NCBI RefSeq assembly: GCF_042477335.2
Contig: NC_091247.1
Location: 225,642,001 to 225,706,000 of the forward strand
DNA from: Ovis canadensis
Taxonomy: Eukaryota > Chordata > Mammalia > Artiodactyla > Bovidae
DNA: 64,000 nt
Reading direction: 5' to 3'
Below, one piece after another: positions 44,301 to 54,944 of this stretch. Under the pieces are notes generated by a model that saw nothing but the letters and a program-made list of their open reading frames with translations, was not told where the DNA came from and did no database searches. The number at the start of each line of letters is the position of its first letter. Position 1 is the first letter of the stretch. A program made the translations under genes and the position numbers.

Positions 44301-47300
44301 GGCTTCTGTGAAGCTGGGTGGAGCAATGCTGACCCAGTGTGAGCCCAGCCTGGGCCTCCGCCAAGCTCCTCCCCACCCTGCTCACTCCCAGAGGCCAAGA
44401 GCCTTCTCCTGACCCCAGCGCCTGAGCGCTCTGCTTTGCCTTTCTAGGTCGTGGTTTCAGTGGCCTCAGGCCTCAAGGGTGAGGCCTTTCAGCATTTTCA
44501 CCCCGAGTGTTGGGTGACTGGCTGACATTTTCTCAGCCTTGGGTCTGCGCCATGAGGCTGGGTCTTCTCCTGGAGGGACGCATGGCCCCCGACCCTGACC
44601 CTTCCATCCCCTCGCTTGCCTGGCCCTCACTTGAGCCTCCCCATGACCCCATGAAGCAGGCAGGGCCAGTGGTACCCACCTGGTGTCAGGGGAAACTGAG
44701 GCCCAAAGTGGCGCTTTGGCCTGAGTTCACCAAGAAAGTTGGAGACGGAGCCAAAGTTTGGGCTCTGAGTCACTGTCTGATGGAAGCAAATAAAGGACAG
44801 GTGGGTGGCTTTGCCCCTCTGCCTGAGTCCCTTCCTGACCACTGGTGGTCCCTAACCCTAATACTTGGGCCACCTGATGCAAAGAGCTAACTCACTGGAA
44901 AAGACCTGAGGCTGGGAAAGATTCAGGGCAGGAGGAGAAGAGGGAGACAGAGGATGAGATGGTTGGATGGCATCACTGACTCAATGGACATGAGTTTGAG
45001 CAAACTCCAGGAGTTAGTGAAGGACAGGAAGGCCTGGCGTGCTGCAGGCCATGGGGTCGCAGAGAGTTGGACAGGACTGAGCAACTGAACTACAACCCCA
45101 TCACAGAGTGGATCCCTCTCAGGCCTGCCTGGGCCAGCTGCCCCGCCCAGCTCTGCCCAGCCCAGCATGACTCAGCCTGGTGGCTCCCCTAATCAGGTTA
45201 TTCAAGATCCTGGCCATCCCCATGAGGCCTCAGGAAGCTCCCTGTCTGGACTGTCTCCACATGGGCATCTGGGCTACCTGTTTTCTGACCTCGGGGCTGG
45301 GCAGACCCATTAATCCCCTTGGTCCAGTGGTGCATAGATAAACAGGCGGGCAGAAGTGGGGTTCAAGCCGTGCTCCGTCACCCCGGCCTTGGGAGAGCCA
45401 GCACCCCTTCCCGGGCCTCTGCTTGTTCTGCTCAGCAAGCGGCCAGGGTGATGGGCTCTCCAGCCCCATCAGCTGGCACGCTGGGCACTGGCTGGGAGCC
45501 TGGGCACCGGCTGGGAGCTGTGACCGGTGACACCTGCCCACGACACCTTGGGGAGAAGTATGGACACAGGCCACGATGTTCATAAACCTCAAAAACACGC
45601 TCGGTGGGAGAAGCCAGACCCCACGGTCCACAAATTGCGTGGTTCCGTCTAGGTGCGATGTCCAGAAAAGGCAAATCTGTAGACACAGGAGGCAGCCTGG
45701 TGGTTGCCGAGGGCTGAGGGCAGGAGGACCGGGGAGGGACTGCTCATGGGTGCTGGGGCCTTTGGGGGGTGATGGAGATATTTTGGAGCTTAATATAGAC
45801 GGTTGCACAACATTGGAAATGTATGAAATTGCCCCCAAACTGTGCACTTTAAAATGGTTTCTTGTGTGTGTATGCCTTTCATTTCAGTGAATCACAAGCA
45901 ACAGGAAATAAAAACCAAATGGTCAGGAGGCTCTGAGGGGCCTTGGTGGCAGGTGGGGCGTCTGGGGCCAGGGGTGGAGGTTAGGGACTGATGCTGTGAT
46001 GAATGTAGGGAGAAACAAGTAGGAGGGGATGCAAATTTGTGTCCAAAGCAGGATACTCTTTTTAAAAATGTTTATTTTGGACTAATTTTAGACTTAGGCA
46101 AAGTTACAGAGGTAGTACAAAGTTGCCACACACCCTTCACCCAGCTTCCCCTCCCGGACCAGGAAATTCACACCCTGTTGGTAACACTGCTGCTAACGCC
46201 ATCCGTTGGCCCAGAACACCATCTGCCCAGGATCCCACCTTCTGCTTAGCTATTACTTGGCTTTAGTCAGTGATGCATCCTTCTGTCTTCTTCCCTTGCC
46301 TTCCGTGACCTGGCCCTTTTCAAGAGTGCTAGAGGGCAGGGCAGGTATGCGGTCAAATGTTCCTCCAGCCGGGACCCTGACAGTTTCTTGTGACTGGATC
46401 AGAGTTTGCATTTGTGGCAAGAATACCACGTTGAGTGTGTCCACCTCTCTGAACCGGGACACGTGTCTTACACTGGTGGCATTAACCTTGGTCATCTGTA
46501 AAAGGGACACTCCTGGGGAGGGGCACTCATTTGGGACAAAGTGGGCATACATTGGAACTGTCCTGGGCAAAGGCTTATACGGTCATCCTGTGGAGGCCTG
46601 AGCTCTGGCCTGGCTCAGGGTCTGATCCCCTAGCCTGCCCCTGGGCCTCTAGGCCTCAGTGACCCTGTCTGTGTGTGAGAGTCAGTGCAGGGTGAAGCCC
46701 TCCCACCTGCCCAGCCCACGTCACCGTCCAGGGGAGCCCTCAGGCCCTGAACGCAGCTCGTTATGGTTGCCCAAAGGCTGCCACTTGACTGTGGTTTCAA
46801 CACATCTGTTAAACGGGCTGAGCGGGGCTGTGCCCGGTGGTGTAGACGAGAAAGCAGCCGAGGTGGCCTGGGCTCCCCTGAAGTGACACCGTGGAGGCTG
46901 GGTCCCCGGGCTCCACGTCCCCCGGGGCCAGCACTGGGCCAGTGCTCTCCTGAACCGGGCAGAGGTGGGCCTCGTGCTGTAGTGAGATCAGATCCTCACC
47001 CCCGCCCCAGGAACAGTTCCATGCCCCCTGGAAACCGGAGGGCTGGGCAGGAGAGGGTCGGGGGAGAAACACGGGCTGGTTCACCTCTCAGGAGCCAGCC
47101 CCGGGCAGTGTTTATCCTCACAACTCACCTGTGCAGCGATCGTGGTGGGGGGTGGGGTGGGCTCACTGGCCCCCTTCCATAGGTGAGAAAACTGAGGCCC
47201 AGGGACGGAGCACTCACTCACTGGATGGCGGAGCCAGAATCTGCCGAATGCCTAGCACCCTCTGACGGTTCCTTTTATTTTTTCGTAATATTTCTTTATT

Positions 47301-50300
47301 TATTTAGCTGCGCTGGGTCTTAGTCGCAGCACGTGTGATCTTTAGTTGTGGCATGTGGCCGACTGTTTAAAAGTGTGCTCCGTATAGACATTTTGGAAAA
47401 CGATAACAGAGCATCTTAAGTCCTGCTGGCGAGCGTGGGCCTTAGCCTCCCGAGCTACCTGCTTGTGGAGGGACCCTGGGCAACTGCCCCCGCCCTTGGC
47501 ACCTTGGGTCCATGCGCAGGTGGCGTAAGATGGTGTGGGCCCCTCTCAGGGTCTGAAAGGACGGTGCTCAGGCTGGGCTCACAGCGGTTCCCAGGAGGTG
47601 TTCGCTTTAGGGGGATGATGGCTGCTAACATCTTCACGTGCTTGTTACATTAAAAAAAGTTTTGTTGGCCACACCCTGCAGCAAGCTGAACTCGCACCCC
47701 TTGCATTGGAAGGCAGTCTTAAGCACTGGACTGCCAGGGAGGTCCGTCTTTAAGATGCGTATCCATGTTATCTATTTTTTGCTAAAATTGGGATCATTCT
47801 GTCGTCTATTTTATATTCTGCTTTTTGCGCTGAATGTTAAGGACAGTTGTCATGTTATTAGAGTCCGCCCAGCTGTACTTGCGGGGTTGACCCATCCCTT
47901 GCAGTCCCCAGTGCTGGGCACTGAGCTTACTTCTGCTTCTTGGGCGCTTCTGCATCTCCTGGCCAGCAGCTGCCCTGCTGCCCTGTCAGCCTTCCTCCTT
48001 CACCCGGTGCCCTGAGGGCTCCCCGCTGCCTGCGGGTGGGCACAGCCTCGTCTCTGCACCTGCGGGCCCGCCTGCCAGGTGCCTCGGGCCCCTCTCCCCT
48101 CCCGTGTCCTGGGGCAAAGTGCTGCCTGTCCTTTGTGCACCCTCTTCTCTCTGACCCCAGGTTGGGGCGCCCACTCTGAGGTCTGGGTCCCTTCTCCGCC
48201 CACCGTGGTGCCCAGCCCCTACCCAGCAAGTGTGCTGAACCGAGTCCTGCTCCGGGGCTTCTTATCTCCTACACACTCCCCGGGCCTTCCAATTGGAGTC
48301 AGGGTGTGTGAGCGGGAGCTTGGTCCCTTCATTTTGTCATGAGGAAACTGAGGCCCAGTCAGGGGTGCTGATAGGTTTAGGGGTCCCATGGCAGTTCCAG
48401 GCAGCACTGGCCCCCAGCATCCAGCCGGCTGGACTCTCGGCCGCAGGGTGCCGAGACTCTCAGGCACCCAGAGACTCTCAGGTCTCTGGGTGCCAGGTGG
48501 GTCCTCAGTGCAGACCTGGGGGCTGCTGGGCAATGGGGTGTGGCCGACAGGCCGAGTCTGAAGACTGAATCCCCTTGGCTCCTGCCCGGGGGGCGTTCCA
48601 GCCCTGGGGTTGTGGTAGCGGCACTCCTGCCCTGAGCCCTGCCAGCCTTGGGCCTCCACCAGCCTTAAACTCTGTCCCTTCTCACCCACAACAGTAAGGT
48701 TTTTGACCTGGGCAGAGCCCCAGAGTGCTGTGCGACCCCAGGCAGGCTGCTTTCCCTCTCTGAACACAGGAAAGGGGAGGCAATTTCAGGGCAGACCTGT
48801 GGGCTGATGCTGCAACACCTGTACACAGAGATACCCCCACTGGGCTGGACCCAGGTTGGGATGTTGATGTCCCATCATTTGCCGGAGGTCACTGGGTAGG
48901 AAAGATCCCCTGGAGAAGGGAAAGGCTAGCCACTCCAGTATTCTGGCCTGGAGCATTTCATGGACTGTATAGTCCATGGGGTTTCAGGGAGAAGTCGGAC
49001 ACTACTGAGTGACTGACTTTTCACGGTGCGTTGGTGGGGAGTGAGTACTTGAGCCAAGCTATCTGATACCAGTTGTCACGTGAACGACAGTGACTGAATG
49101 GGAAGTCCTGGAGCTCTGGGTGCAGGTGTGGACTGACAGCCTCGGAGAGCCCGGACCAGCACTCAACCTGGGGAGGAAGGGCTGGGTGGCCTTCTTGGTG
49201 GAGGCTACCCAAACTGGCCTTGAATTAGGTGGCAGAGAGGAGGGGTCATTTACCAGGAGACACGGGGTCAAGGGCGAAGGTGAGCGAGCAGAGGGGCTTG
49301 GTAGCTGGAGCAGGGGCCGACGTGGAGCCGACAGGGGGCAGGGGCACCCAGGGGGCTCCTGCCCATTGGGGCAGCCTTGTGGGTGGGGGCAGGAGTTTGG
49401 GTGGAAGTGTGCTCCCTGGAGCTCTCGGGCTGGGGCGCCCGGGCTGTGGGGTGAACTCAGCACCCCCCAGCCTCGCACATCTTTTCCGCACCTCCTGCCT
49501 GTTCCATTGATTGCTTGGTCAATCCACGAGGGATGAGGGGCCGGTAACAGACCCACTGCAGGTCTGCTCACAGTCGGTCCTTAGGAAACACCGGGGAGCC
49601 CTCACCCCCCACTCTGGAGCCTCCCCATCTCTCACTCCAGCCCTGTCTTCTCTTTCAGAACTTTCTGAAACAGCAGCTGCAGCCGCAATGGCCCCGCCCT
49701 GGGTGCCCGCCGTGGGCTTCACGCTGGTGCCCAGTCTAGGGGGCTTCTTGGGCACCCAGTACATCCGTGGAGAGGGTTTCCGCTGGTACGCCAGCCTGCA
49801 GAAGCCCCCGTGGCACCCGCCCCGCTGGATTCTGGCCCCCATCTGGGGCACGCTCTACTCGGCCATGGGGTAGGTGGGAGTGGGCGCTGGCGTGGCGCTG
49901 GGCCTGTCCACATGCTGGGTAGGTGGGGCGGGGGAGGCCCAAGCCCGAGGCCCGAGCGTCTCCTCCGGAGGTGAACTCTCTAGGTGCCGGTGGGGAAGTG
50001 GGCACCATTTCCCGGCCCTGTTTGGCAAGTGAAGGTGGAGAAAGCTGTGAGGCCTGTCGGTTGCACAACCGAACGCTTTCCTCTGAGGCCTCCTGGAAGG
50101 GGTGGCAACCCTGTACTGGCACTCTGGCTGTTTTTACAACTGCAGGGAGAGGCCGGCCCCGTGTGTAAAGTTGACGTGGGCGGGCGAATGCTTCCAAGAT
50201 CAATAGCAGTGACAGCAGCGGCAGTCACAGTAGCCATTTGCTGGGCATCCGCCTGGGGTCAGGCTTTGCCTTTGTTAAGGTTCACGACCCCTCGTTTGAA

Positions 50301-53300
50301 AAGAGACCTCCCAAGGACACAGGGCCCTACAGGCCTTCCTGGACAGACCAGGGAGGTGCCCAAGGAAATGCAGCCCTGGGTGAGGGAGTGCGCACTCTGC
50401 TGGCTACAGTGGGGTTTGCAGCCGGGAGACTGGTCAGCTTCCCACCGTCCTCCGCAATGTTCCCAACACGCAGGTTCTGTGCCCGCCCAGTGGGACTGTA
50501 GGGGGAAGGGAGCAGAGACCGGGCTGATGCCCCAGGCTCCTGAAGGGAGTAAGACGGTCCTCGAGGCCTGCCTCAGTGTCAGCCAGGCTGCACCCTCTTC
50601 CAGCCCCTGGCCCTGCCCTGTTGGCCTGCCGTTCTTCTTCCTGCGCCCCACTTTCTCCTCACCGTCCCAGTCCAGAGGCACCACTGTTGCTGCCTTCACT
50701 TGCTCCAGCCTCCCCTCCCCATTGAGATTCCGATAGAGCGTCAGTCTGGCATCACCTCTTTATTTGCGGAACCCGGCAAACCTCTCAGAGTAGACAGCTC
50801 AGCCTCTGGACTCAGACTAGCTGGATTCAAATGCAGACTCACCTCCCGACAGCCTGCCAAGAGCTCTGAGCACTTCTCCCCTCTGTGCCTCAGTTTCCAC
50901 ACCTGCAAGATGGGGGTGACAGTCCTGCCTGCCTCATGACATAACCATGAGGATGAGTGAGCTAATGCTTGCAGAGAGGTGCCTGCATGTGTAGATGTGG
51001 AAGAAGTGAAATGAAAGTCGCTCAGTCGTGTCTGACTCTTTGCGACCTAATGGACTATGCAGTCCATGGAATTCTCTAGGCCAGGATATTAGAGTGGGTA
51101 GCCTTTCCCTTCTCCAGGGGAATCTTCCCAACCCAGGAATCAAACCCAGGTCACCCGCATTGCGGGCGGACTCTTTACCAGCTGAGCCACAAGGGAAGCC
51201 CAAGAGTACTGGAGTGGGTAGCCTATCCATTCTCCAGCGGATCTTCCCAACCCAGGAATCGAACCGGGGTCCCCTGCACCGCCGGCGCATTCTTTACCAG
51301 CTGGGCTGTGAGGGAGGGCAGTAGCTATTGTTATCAGTGGTGGTACCACTGCCCTTGTGGTCCTAGGAGCCCCCCAGGACCAGGGTCTCTTCTGCTTTAC
51401 CTCCCCAGAGCCCCCCTCAGACCTTGGGGGTACTGTTGACAGTAACTCAGGCTGACTCAGAGTTTCAGCTATGCCCCTGAAAGTGTTCGTCACTCAGTCA
51501 CGTCTGACTCTTTGCGACCCCATGGACTGTAGATCTCCAGGATCCTCTGTCCATGGGAGTTCTCCAGGCAAGAAATGGCTCAGACGGTAAAGCGTCTGTC
51601 TACAATGTGGGAGGCCCGGGTTCGATCCCTGGCTGGGGAAGATCCCCTGGAGAAGGAAATGGCAAGCCACTCCAGTATTCTTGCCAGGAAAATCCCATGG
51701 ATGGAGGAGTCTGGTAGGTTACTGCAGTCCATGGGGTCGCAAAGAGTCAGACACAACTAAGCTTTCACTTTCTTTCTTTCCCTTCTCCAGGGGATCTTCC
51801 CGGCCCAGGGGTTGAACTGGGGTGTCCTGCTTTGCAGGCAGATTCTTTACCGTCTGAGCCACCAGGGAAGCCCGTATATGGGCCTAAACCTTTACGTAAT
51901 TTTGTGGCCTAACCCTGGCCAACTCATCCTTGTCTTCTAAGGCCCAGCCCCCAATCCCCTGAGGCCCATTCAGCTGCATGCCTTCTACATGCTTCTCTCC
52001 TGACAACACTGATGGTGATGATGCAATTATTTATCGAGTACCCGTCCTAAGGGCAGCCAGGTACTGCCCTTAGCACCACCAAGATATTAACTGGAATCTC
52101 TGCAGTGACCCCATGAGAGACAAGGGCCCAGAGAGGTTAAGCAAGTTCCTGGAGGTCACACAGCAGTCAGGGGCAGGGCATGCCTGAGTCAGCACTCCGT
52201 GGTCTAAGAGGTGAGCGTGGCTTCCTGCCTTGCAGGGAGGCCCCTGGCCCCTTCCCTGTTGGTGCCCTGACCAGTAGCCTCTGTTTCAGGTATGGTTCCT
52301 ACCTGATCTGGAAAGAGCTGGGGGGCTTCTCAAAGGAGGCAGTGGTTCCCCTGGGCCTCTACGCTGGGCAGCTGGCTCTGAACTGGGCGTGGCCTCCTCT
52401 CTTCTTCGGCGCTCGACAAATGGGCTGGGTAAGTGTGGCCTTGGTTTGTCTCCCTGGTCCCTGGAGATGGCCCCTCCCTGGGGGGACATGGGGTACCATA
52501 TCCCAGCCCCCCAGACCCAGGATCTAAAGGTGGGGGGCAGGGGAGGCACATGGCTCCTGGTCCATTCAGAAGCTCTTAGCGGGGAGACTTCACGCTCCCA
52601 ATGCAGGGGGCCCTGGGTTCGATCCCTGGTCAGGGAACCAATCCTGCATGCTGCAACTAAGCCAAACGCAGCCAAATAAACATAAATATCTTAGGACTTC
52701 CCTGGCAGTGCAGTGGTTAGGACGTCACACTTCCAGTGCAGGGGGTTTGAGTTCGATCCCTGGTTGGCGAACTAAGATCTCATGTGCCACAGGGTGTGGC
52801 CAAAGAGAACACAGCAGCTCTTAGCAGACCAGTGCCCCTCAGCTGCTTTTCCTCCATGAAGGAAGCCTTGTGGGGTTCTAAAGCTCCGTGGACTTAGGGG
52901 CCTTGGGTGCAGGAAAACCCACCTTAGAGCTGATGCTGTGCACCCCTCCACATGGCAGAGTTGGGCAAGGGTGATGGTTCCCATTTTACAGATGAAGAAA
53001 CTGAGGCAGAGAACAGGAGCGGGGCTTGGCCAGGTCACAGAGAGGTGGCTGGAGAGTTCCCTCTGCCGCTGTGGTTGGTGGGCAGCTGGGACACACCACC
53101 CCGTGGGTCGTGGTGCCTCAGGCCTCCCCATCCTCATCTCTGCAGGCCTTCGTGGATCTCCTGCTGACTGGCGGCATGGCAGCAGCCACAGCCATGGCCT
53201 GGCGCCAGGTGAGCCCGCCGGCTGCCTGCCTACTGTACCCGTACCTGGCCTGGCTGGCCTTCGCGGCCATGCTCAACTACCGTATGTGGCAGGACAACCA

Positions 53301-53583
53301 GGGCCGGAGGAGCGGCCGGCGGCTCTCGGAGTGAGGACGCCTCGCCCTCTGAGGACTGCAGCCGCTGTGGGGCAGGCGCTGCCGGGTGGTGGGGGTCCCT
53401 GGGCTCCCACAGCCACCAGGCCGCCTGTCTGCTCTCAGCCCAGGGGGTTACCAGCAATTCCAGAGGTGCTCCTCTGAGCTGAGCCCCCACCCCAGAAACA
53501 ACATCCTGCACCTTCAGCCCTGCTCGAAGCTCGCTTTTGGAACATGAATTTTATAAACCAAATAAAGTGTTTCAACTTCTTGG
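40994..53583 (+). CDS. TSPO: TSPO, 18 kDa translocator protein (whole gene; exon 1 start uncertain)
   Basis: TSPO is a five-helix outer mitochondrial membrane protein that binds cholesterol, porphyrins and the drug ligands of the peripheral benzodiazepine receptor. A non-coding exon 1 ends at about 40994 (G|GTGAGT donor) in a CpG island. Coding exons are 49659-49869 (ATG 49688), 52290-52428 and 53146-53334 (stop TGA 53332-53334), giving exactly 169 residues, the family length. Hallmarks are WHPP near residue 45, NWAWPP in the third helix, and the Tyr/Trp-rich fifth helix ([11 protein letters not shown]). ATG context is GCAATGG. Residue 147 is Ala. The C-terminal cholesterol motif region reads L150-N-Y152 but has Gln at 156 where human has Arg. 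AATAAA is at 53561. The gene diverges from MCAT and converges on TTLL12. Confidence 0.97.
41786..41970 (-). repeat. Bov-tA SINE, truncated
   Basis: GTTAGTCACTCAAGTCATCT, TGGACTGTAGCCCGCCAGGC, GGGATCAAACCCAGGTCTCC; it stops inside the tRNA-like head. Confidence 0.85.
44862..45092 (+). mobile_element. BovB LINE, 3' fragment, in TSPO intron 1
   Basis: ACTTGGGCCACCTGATGCAA through GATGAGATGGTTGGATGGCA to CTGAGCAACTGAACT. Confidence 0.88.
45575..45875 (+). mobile_element. Old L1 3' end
   Basis: GAAAAGGCAAATCTGTAGAC, GGTGGTTGCCGAGGGCTGAG, GTTGCACAACATTGGAAATG and GTGCACTTTAAAATGGTTT are the classical 3' end of mammalian L1M elements. Confidence 0.65.
46050..46190 (+). repeat. Old interspersed repeat, probably L1-derived
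   Basis: CAAAGTTACAGAGGTAGTAC and CACCCTTCACCCAGCTTCCC resemble an old L1 3' UTR; the family is not certain. Confidence 0.4.
47110..47245 (-). repeat. MIR SINE
   Basis: GTTTATCCTCACAACTCACC, CCATAGGTGAGAAAACTGAG, GGCGGAGCCAGAATCTGCC in reverse MIR order. Confidence 0.6.
47280..47362 (-). repeat. CHR-type SINE fragment
   Basis: TTTATTTATTTAGCTGCGCT, GGGTCTTAGTCGCAGCACGT. Confidence 0.7.
47650..47747 (-). repeat. CHR-type SINE fragment
   Basis: GTTTTGTTGGCCACACCCTG to CACTGGACTGCCAGGGAGGT, reverse. Confidence 0.72.
48463..48494. repeat. Perfect 13-base inverted repeat
   Basis: GGCACCCAGAGAC at 48463-48475 and its exact reverse complement GTCTCTGGGTGCC at 48482-48494, with the six-base loop TCTCAG. 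Confidence 0.9.
48895..49020 (+). repeat. Bov-tA SINE, partial
   Basis: GATCCCCTGGAGAAGGGAAA, CACTCCAGTATTCTGGCCTG, GAAGTCGGACACTACTGAGT. Confidence 0.8.
49659..49869 (+). CDS. TSPO: TSPO exon 2 (start codon, helix 1)
   Basis: The acceptor is TCTTTCAG ending at 49658 and ATG is at 49688. There are 182 coding nt (60 codons plus 2) to the GTAGGT donor at 49870. It encodes [19 protein letters not shown] and [19 protein letters not shown]. Confidence 0.97.
50790..51000 (+). repeat. MIR SINE in TSPO intron 2
   Basis: GCTGGATTCAAATGCAGACT, TGTGCCTCAGTTTCCACACC, CTGCAAGATGGGGGTGACAG. Confidence 0.75.
51010..51206 (-). repeat. Bov-tA SINE
   Basis: GTCGCTCAGTCGTGTCTGAC to CAGCTGAGCCACAAGGGAAG, full reverse element. 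Confidence 0.9.
51207..51318 (-). repeat. Bov-tA SINE, partial, head to tail with the previous one
   Basis: GAGTACTGGAGTGGGTAGCC to TTTACCAGCTGGGCTGTGAG; it has only the head and middle part. It may be a duplication of the neighbour (both share GAGTGGGTAGCCT and CCCAACCCAGGAATC). Confidence 0.8.
51482..51873 (-). repeat. Bov-tA SINE split by an antiparallel Bov-tA
   Basis: Outer reverse element: 51482-51574 (GTTCGTCACTCAGTCACGTC to CTCCAGGCAAGAA) and 51775-51873 (CCTTCTCCAGGGGATCTTCC to GAGCCACCAGGGAAGCCC). About 20 consensus bases are missing at the junction. Confidence 0.88.
51575..51774 (+). repeat. Bov-tA SINE inserted in another Bov-tA
   Basis: ATGGCTCAGACGGTAAAGCG, GGGTTCGATCCCTGGCTGGG, GTCGCAAAGAGTCAGACACA and tail TTTCACTTTCTTTCTTTCC; forward, opposite to its host. 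Confidence 0.9.
52010..52200 (-). repeat. MIR SINE in TSPO intron 2
   Basis: TTATTTATCGAGTACCCGTC, GAGAGGTTAAGCAAGTTCCT and GGTCACACAGCAGTCAGGGG follow a reverse MIR. Confidence 0.75.
52290..52428 (+). CDS. TSPO: TSPO exon 3 (helices 2-3)
   Basis: The acceptor is CTGTTTCAG ending at 52289 and the donor is GTAAGT at 52429. The exon is 139 nt and encodes [32 protein letters not shown] and FFGARQMGW, nearly identical to other mammalian TSPO. Confidence 0.97.
52581..52692 (+). repeat. CHR-type SINE (first of a pair)
   Basis: GGGGAGACTTCACGCTCCCA, GGGTTCGATCCCTGGTCAGG, tail GCAGCCAAATAAACATAAAT. Confidence 0.82.
52693..52815 (+). repeat. CHR-type SINE (second of a pair)
   Basis: AGGACTTCCCTGGCAGTGCA, GAGTTCGATCCCTGGTTGGC, GCCACAGGGTGTGGCC. 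AGCTCTTAGC at 52571-52580 and 52816-52825 flanks the two elements together. Confidence 0.85.
53146..53334 (+). CDS. TSPO: TSPO exon 4 (helices 4-5, stop)
   Basis: The acceptor is CTCTGCAG ending at 53145. The exon encodes 62 codons and TGA. Helix 4 has the [11 protein letters not shown] block and helix 5 [17 protein letters not shown], followed by RMWQDN, where the usual R156 is Q. Confidence 0.97.
   Translation, partial: AFVDLLLTGGMAAATAMAWRQVSPPAACLLYPYLAWLAFAAMLNYRMWQDNQGRRSGRRLSE
53335..53583 (+). other. TSPO: TSPO 3' untranslated region
   Basis: A short 3' UTR contains a single AATAAA at 53561-53566 followed by GTGTTT. The cleavage site is inferred at about 53583. Confidence 0.8.
53561..53566 (+). 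terminator. TSPO polyadenylation signal AATAAA
   Basis: A canonical hexamer lies 227 bases after the stop codon with a GT-rich downstream element. Confidence 0.85.
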
Positions 53584-54572
53584 CCGTGGCCTGTTTGCTT
53601 GGGTGGGACCCCTGGCCGTGGGGAGGGCGAGGGGCTCATCCTCCGGCTGGGTGTGTCCGGGCTGGGTCATCCGTGGGATGCAGACTAACACCTCTCACGA
53701 CCCTCCCAGGAAAGGAGGCGGCCTGCCCAAGGTGGAGCGGCAGACACGGGCAGAGAATGGGTTCAGCCTTTGCCCCCAGCCTGGGGAGGAGGTCCCGTCC
53801 ACCCTCTACGCATCCGGGAAGTCCAGCCCAGGCACCTGAAGGGCCCAGGCCCACAGTCGGCCTGGTCCACTGCCTGGCTCTGCTCTGGCCCCAAGCATGC
53901 TCCTCCACTGGCCTCAGCCAGAATGGGTGCCAGGCCTAATACCAGGCTCAGCCCCCCAGGGACAAACACCCAGGGAGGGGATGGGTACACAGAGGGCAAC
54001 CCCTCCCTGGCTCAGCTCACCTAGACGTGGGAGGTGTCATCCTGACCCCAAATCTGGTGACCCATGACCTCTCCTGACACCTGTTTCGAGTGAGGCTGGC
54101 AGAGCCTTGGACACAGGGTCCTGCTGGAGCCCCTACCTCTAGGCCAAGTTCTAAGCGGGAGCGAGCAGGAGCGATCACTACCCTGTGAGTGAGGCGTCTG
54201 ATGAACCACCTGGTGTGAGCACTTGACCTGAGAGACACAGGAAGGCCCCTGGCCAGGGTTTTGGGGCCTCTGCCTTCATGTTTTAACTTCCAAAACCCAC
54301 TGGGGGCGCCCCTGTGCTGGCTGACAGCACCCACGACCATCCCCTGCTGCCCTGTGGGAGTTAGGGTCTCCCATCATCCCCTCCCCAGGATGCGGGGACA
54401 GGCAGGGGGGAACTCCATCCCCAAGACCCCCAGGTTTAAGTGCTGGAGCCAGGATTCAGGGATCACGTGAGGACCCAGGTTCCCAAGTGTCGGTCACGAC
54501 AGAGACGGGCCTCAGCTCCATAATGGTCCCTCCAGGGTCTGCTCTGAAAAGGAACTACAGCTGGGACCATAA

Positions 54573-54925
54573 AGGCGGCTGAACACTGAAGAATCCTGGT
54601 GGTGAAGACTCCTGAGAGTCCTTTGGACTGCCAGAAGATCAAACCCGTCAATCCTAAAGGAAATCAGTCATGAATATTCACTGGAAGGACTGATGTTGAA
54701 GCTGAAGTTCCCCAATACTTTGGCCACCTGATGCAGAGAGCCAACTTACTAGAAAAGGTTCTGATGCTGGAAAAGATGGAGGGCAGAAGGGGATGACAGA
54801 TGAGATGGTTAGATAGCATCAGCGACTCAATGGATGTGAATTTGAGCCAACTCTGGGAGATAATGAAGGACAAGGGAGTCTGACGTGCTGGAGTCCATGT
54901 TGGACACGACTTAGCAACTACTAGG
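54573..54925 (+). mobile_element. BovB LINE, 3' fragment, diverged
   Basis: GGCTGAACACTGAAGAATCC, CCTGAGAGTCCTTTGGACTG, GAAGGACTGATGTTGAAGCT, to GTTGGACACGACTTAGCAAC. Several short deletions. Confidence 0.85.
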
Positions 54926-54944
54926 AAATCAAGCTTTAGGTCAG

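Larger units (their letters stand above)
40995..49658 (+). other. TSPO intron 1
   Basis: An 8.7 kb intron between the untranslated first exon and the ATG exon. It contains a Bov-tA, a 22-base poly-A (42178-42199), a BovB 3' fragment, old L1 pieces and CHR SINEs. No exon-like conserved frame was seen in 42300-44800. Confidence 0.7.
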
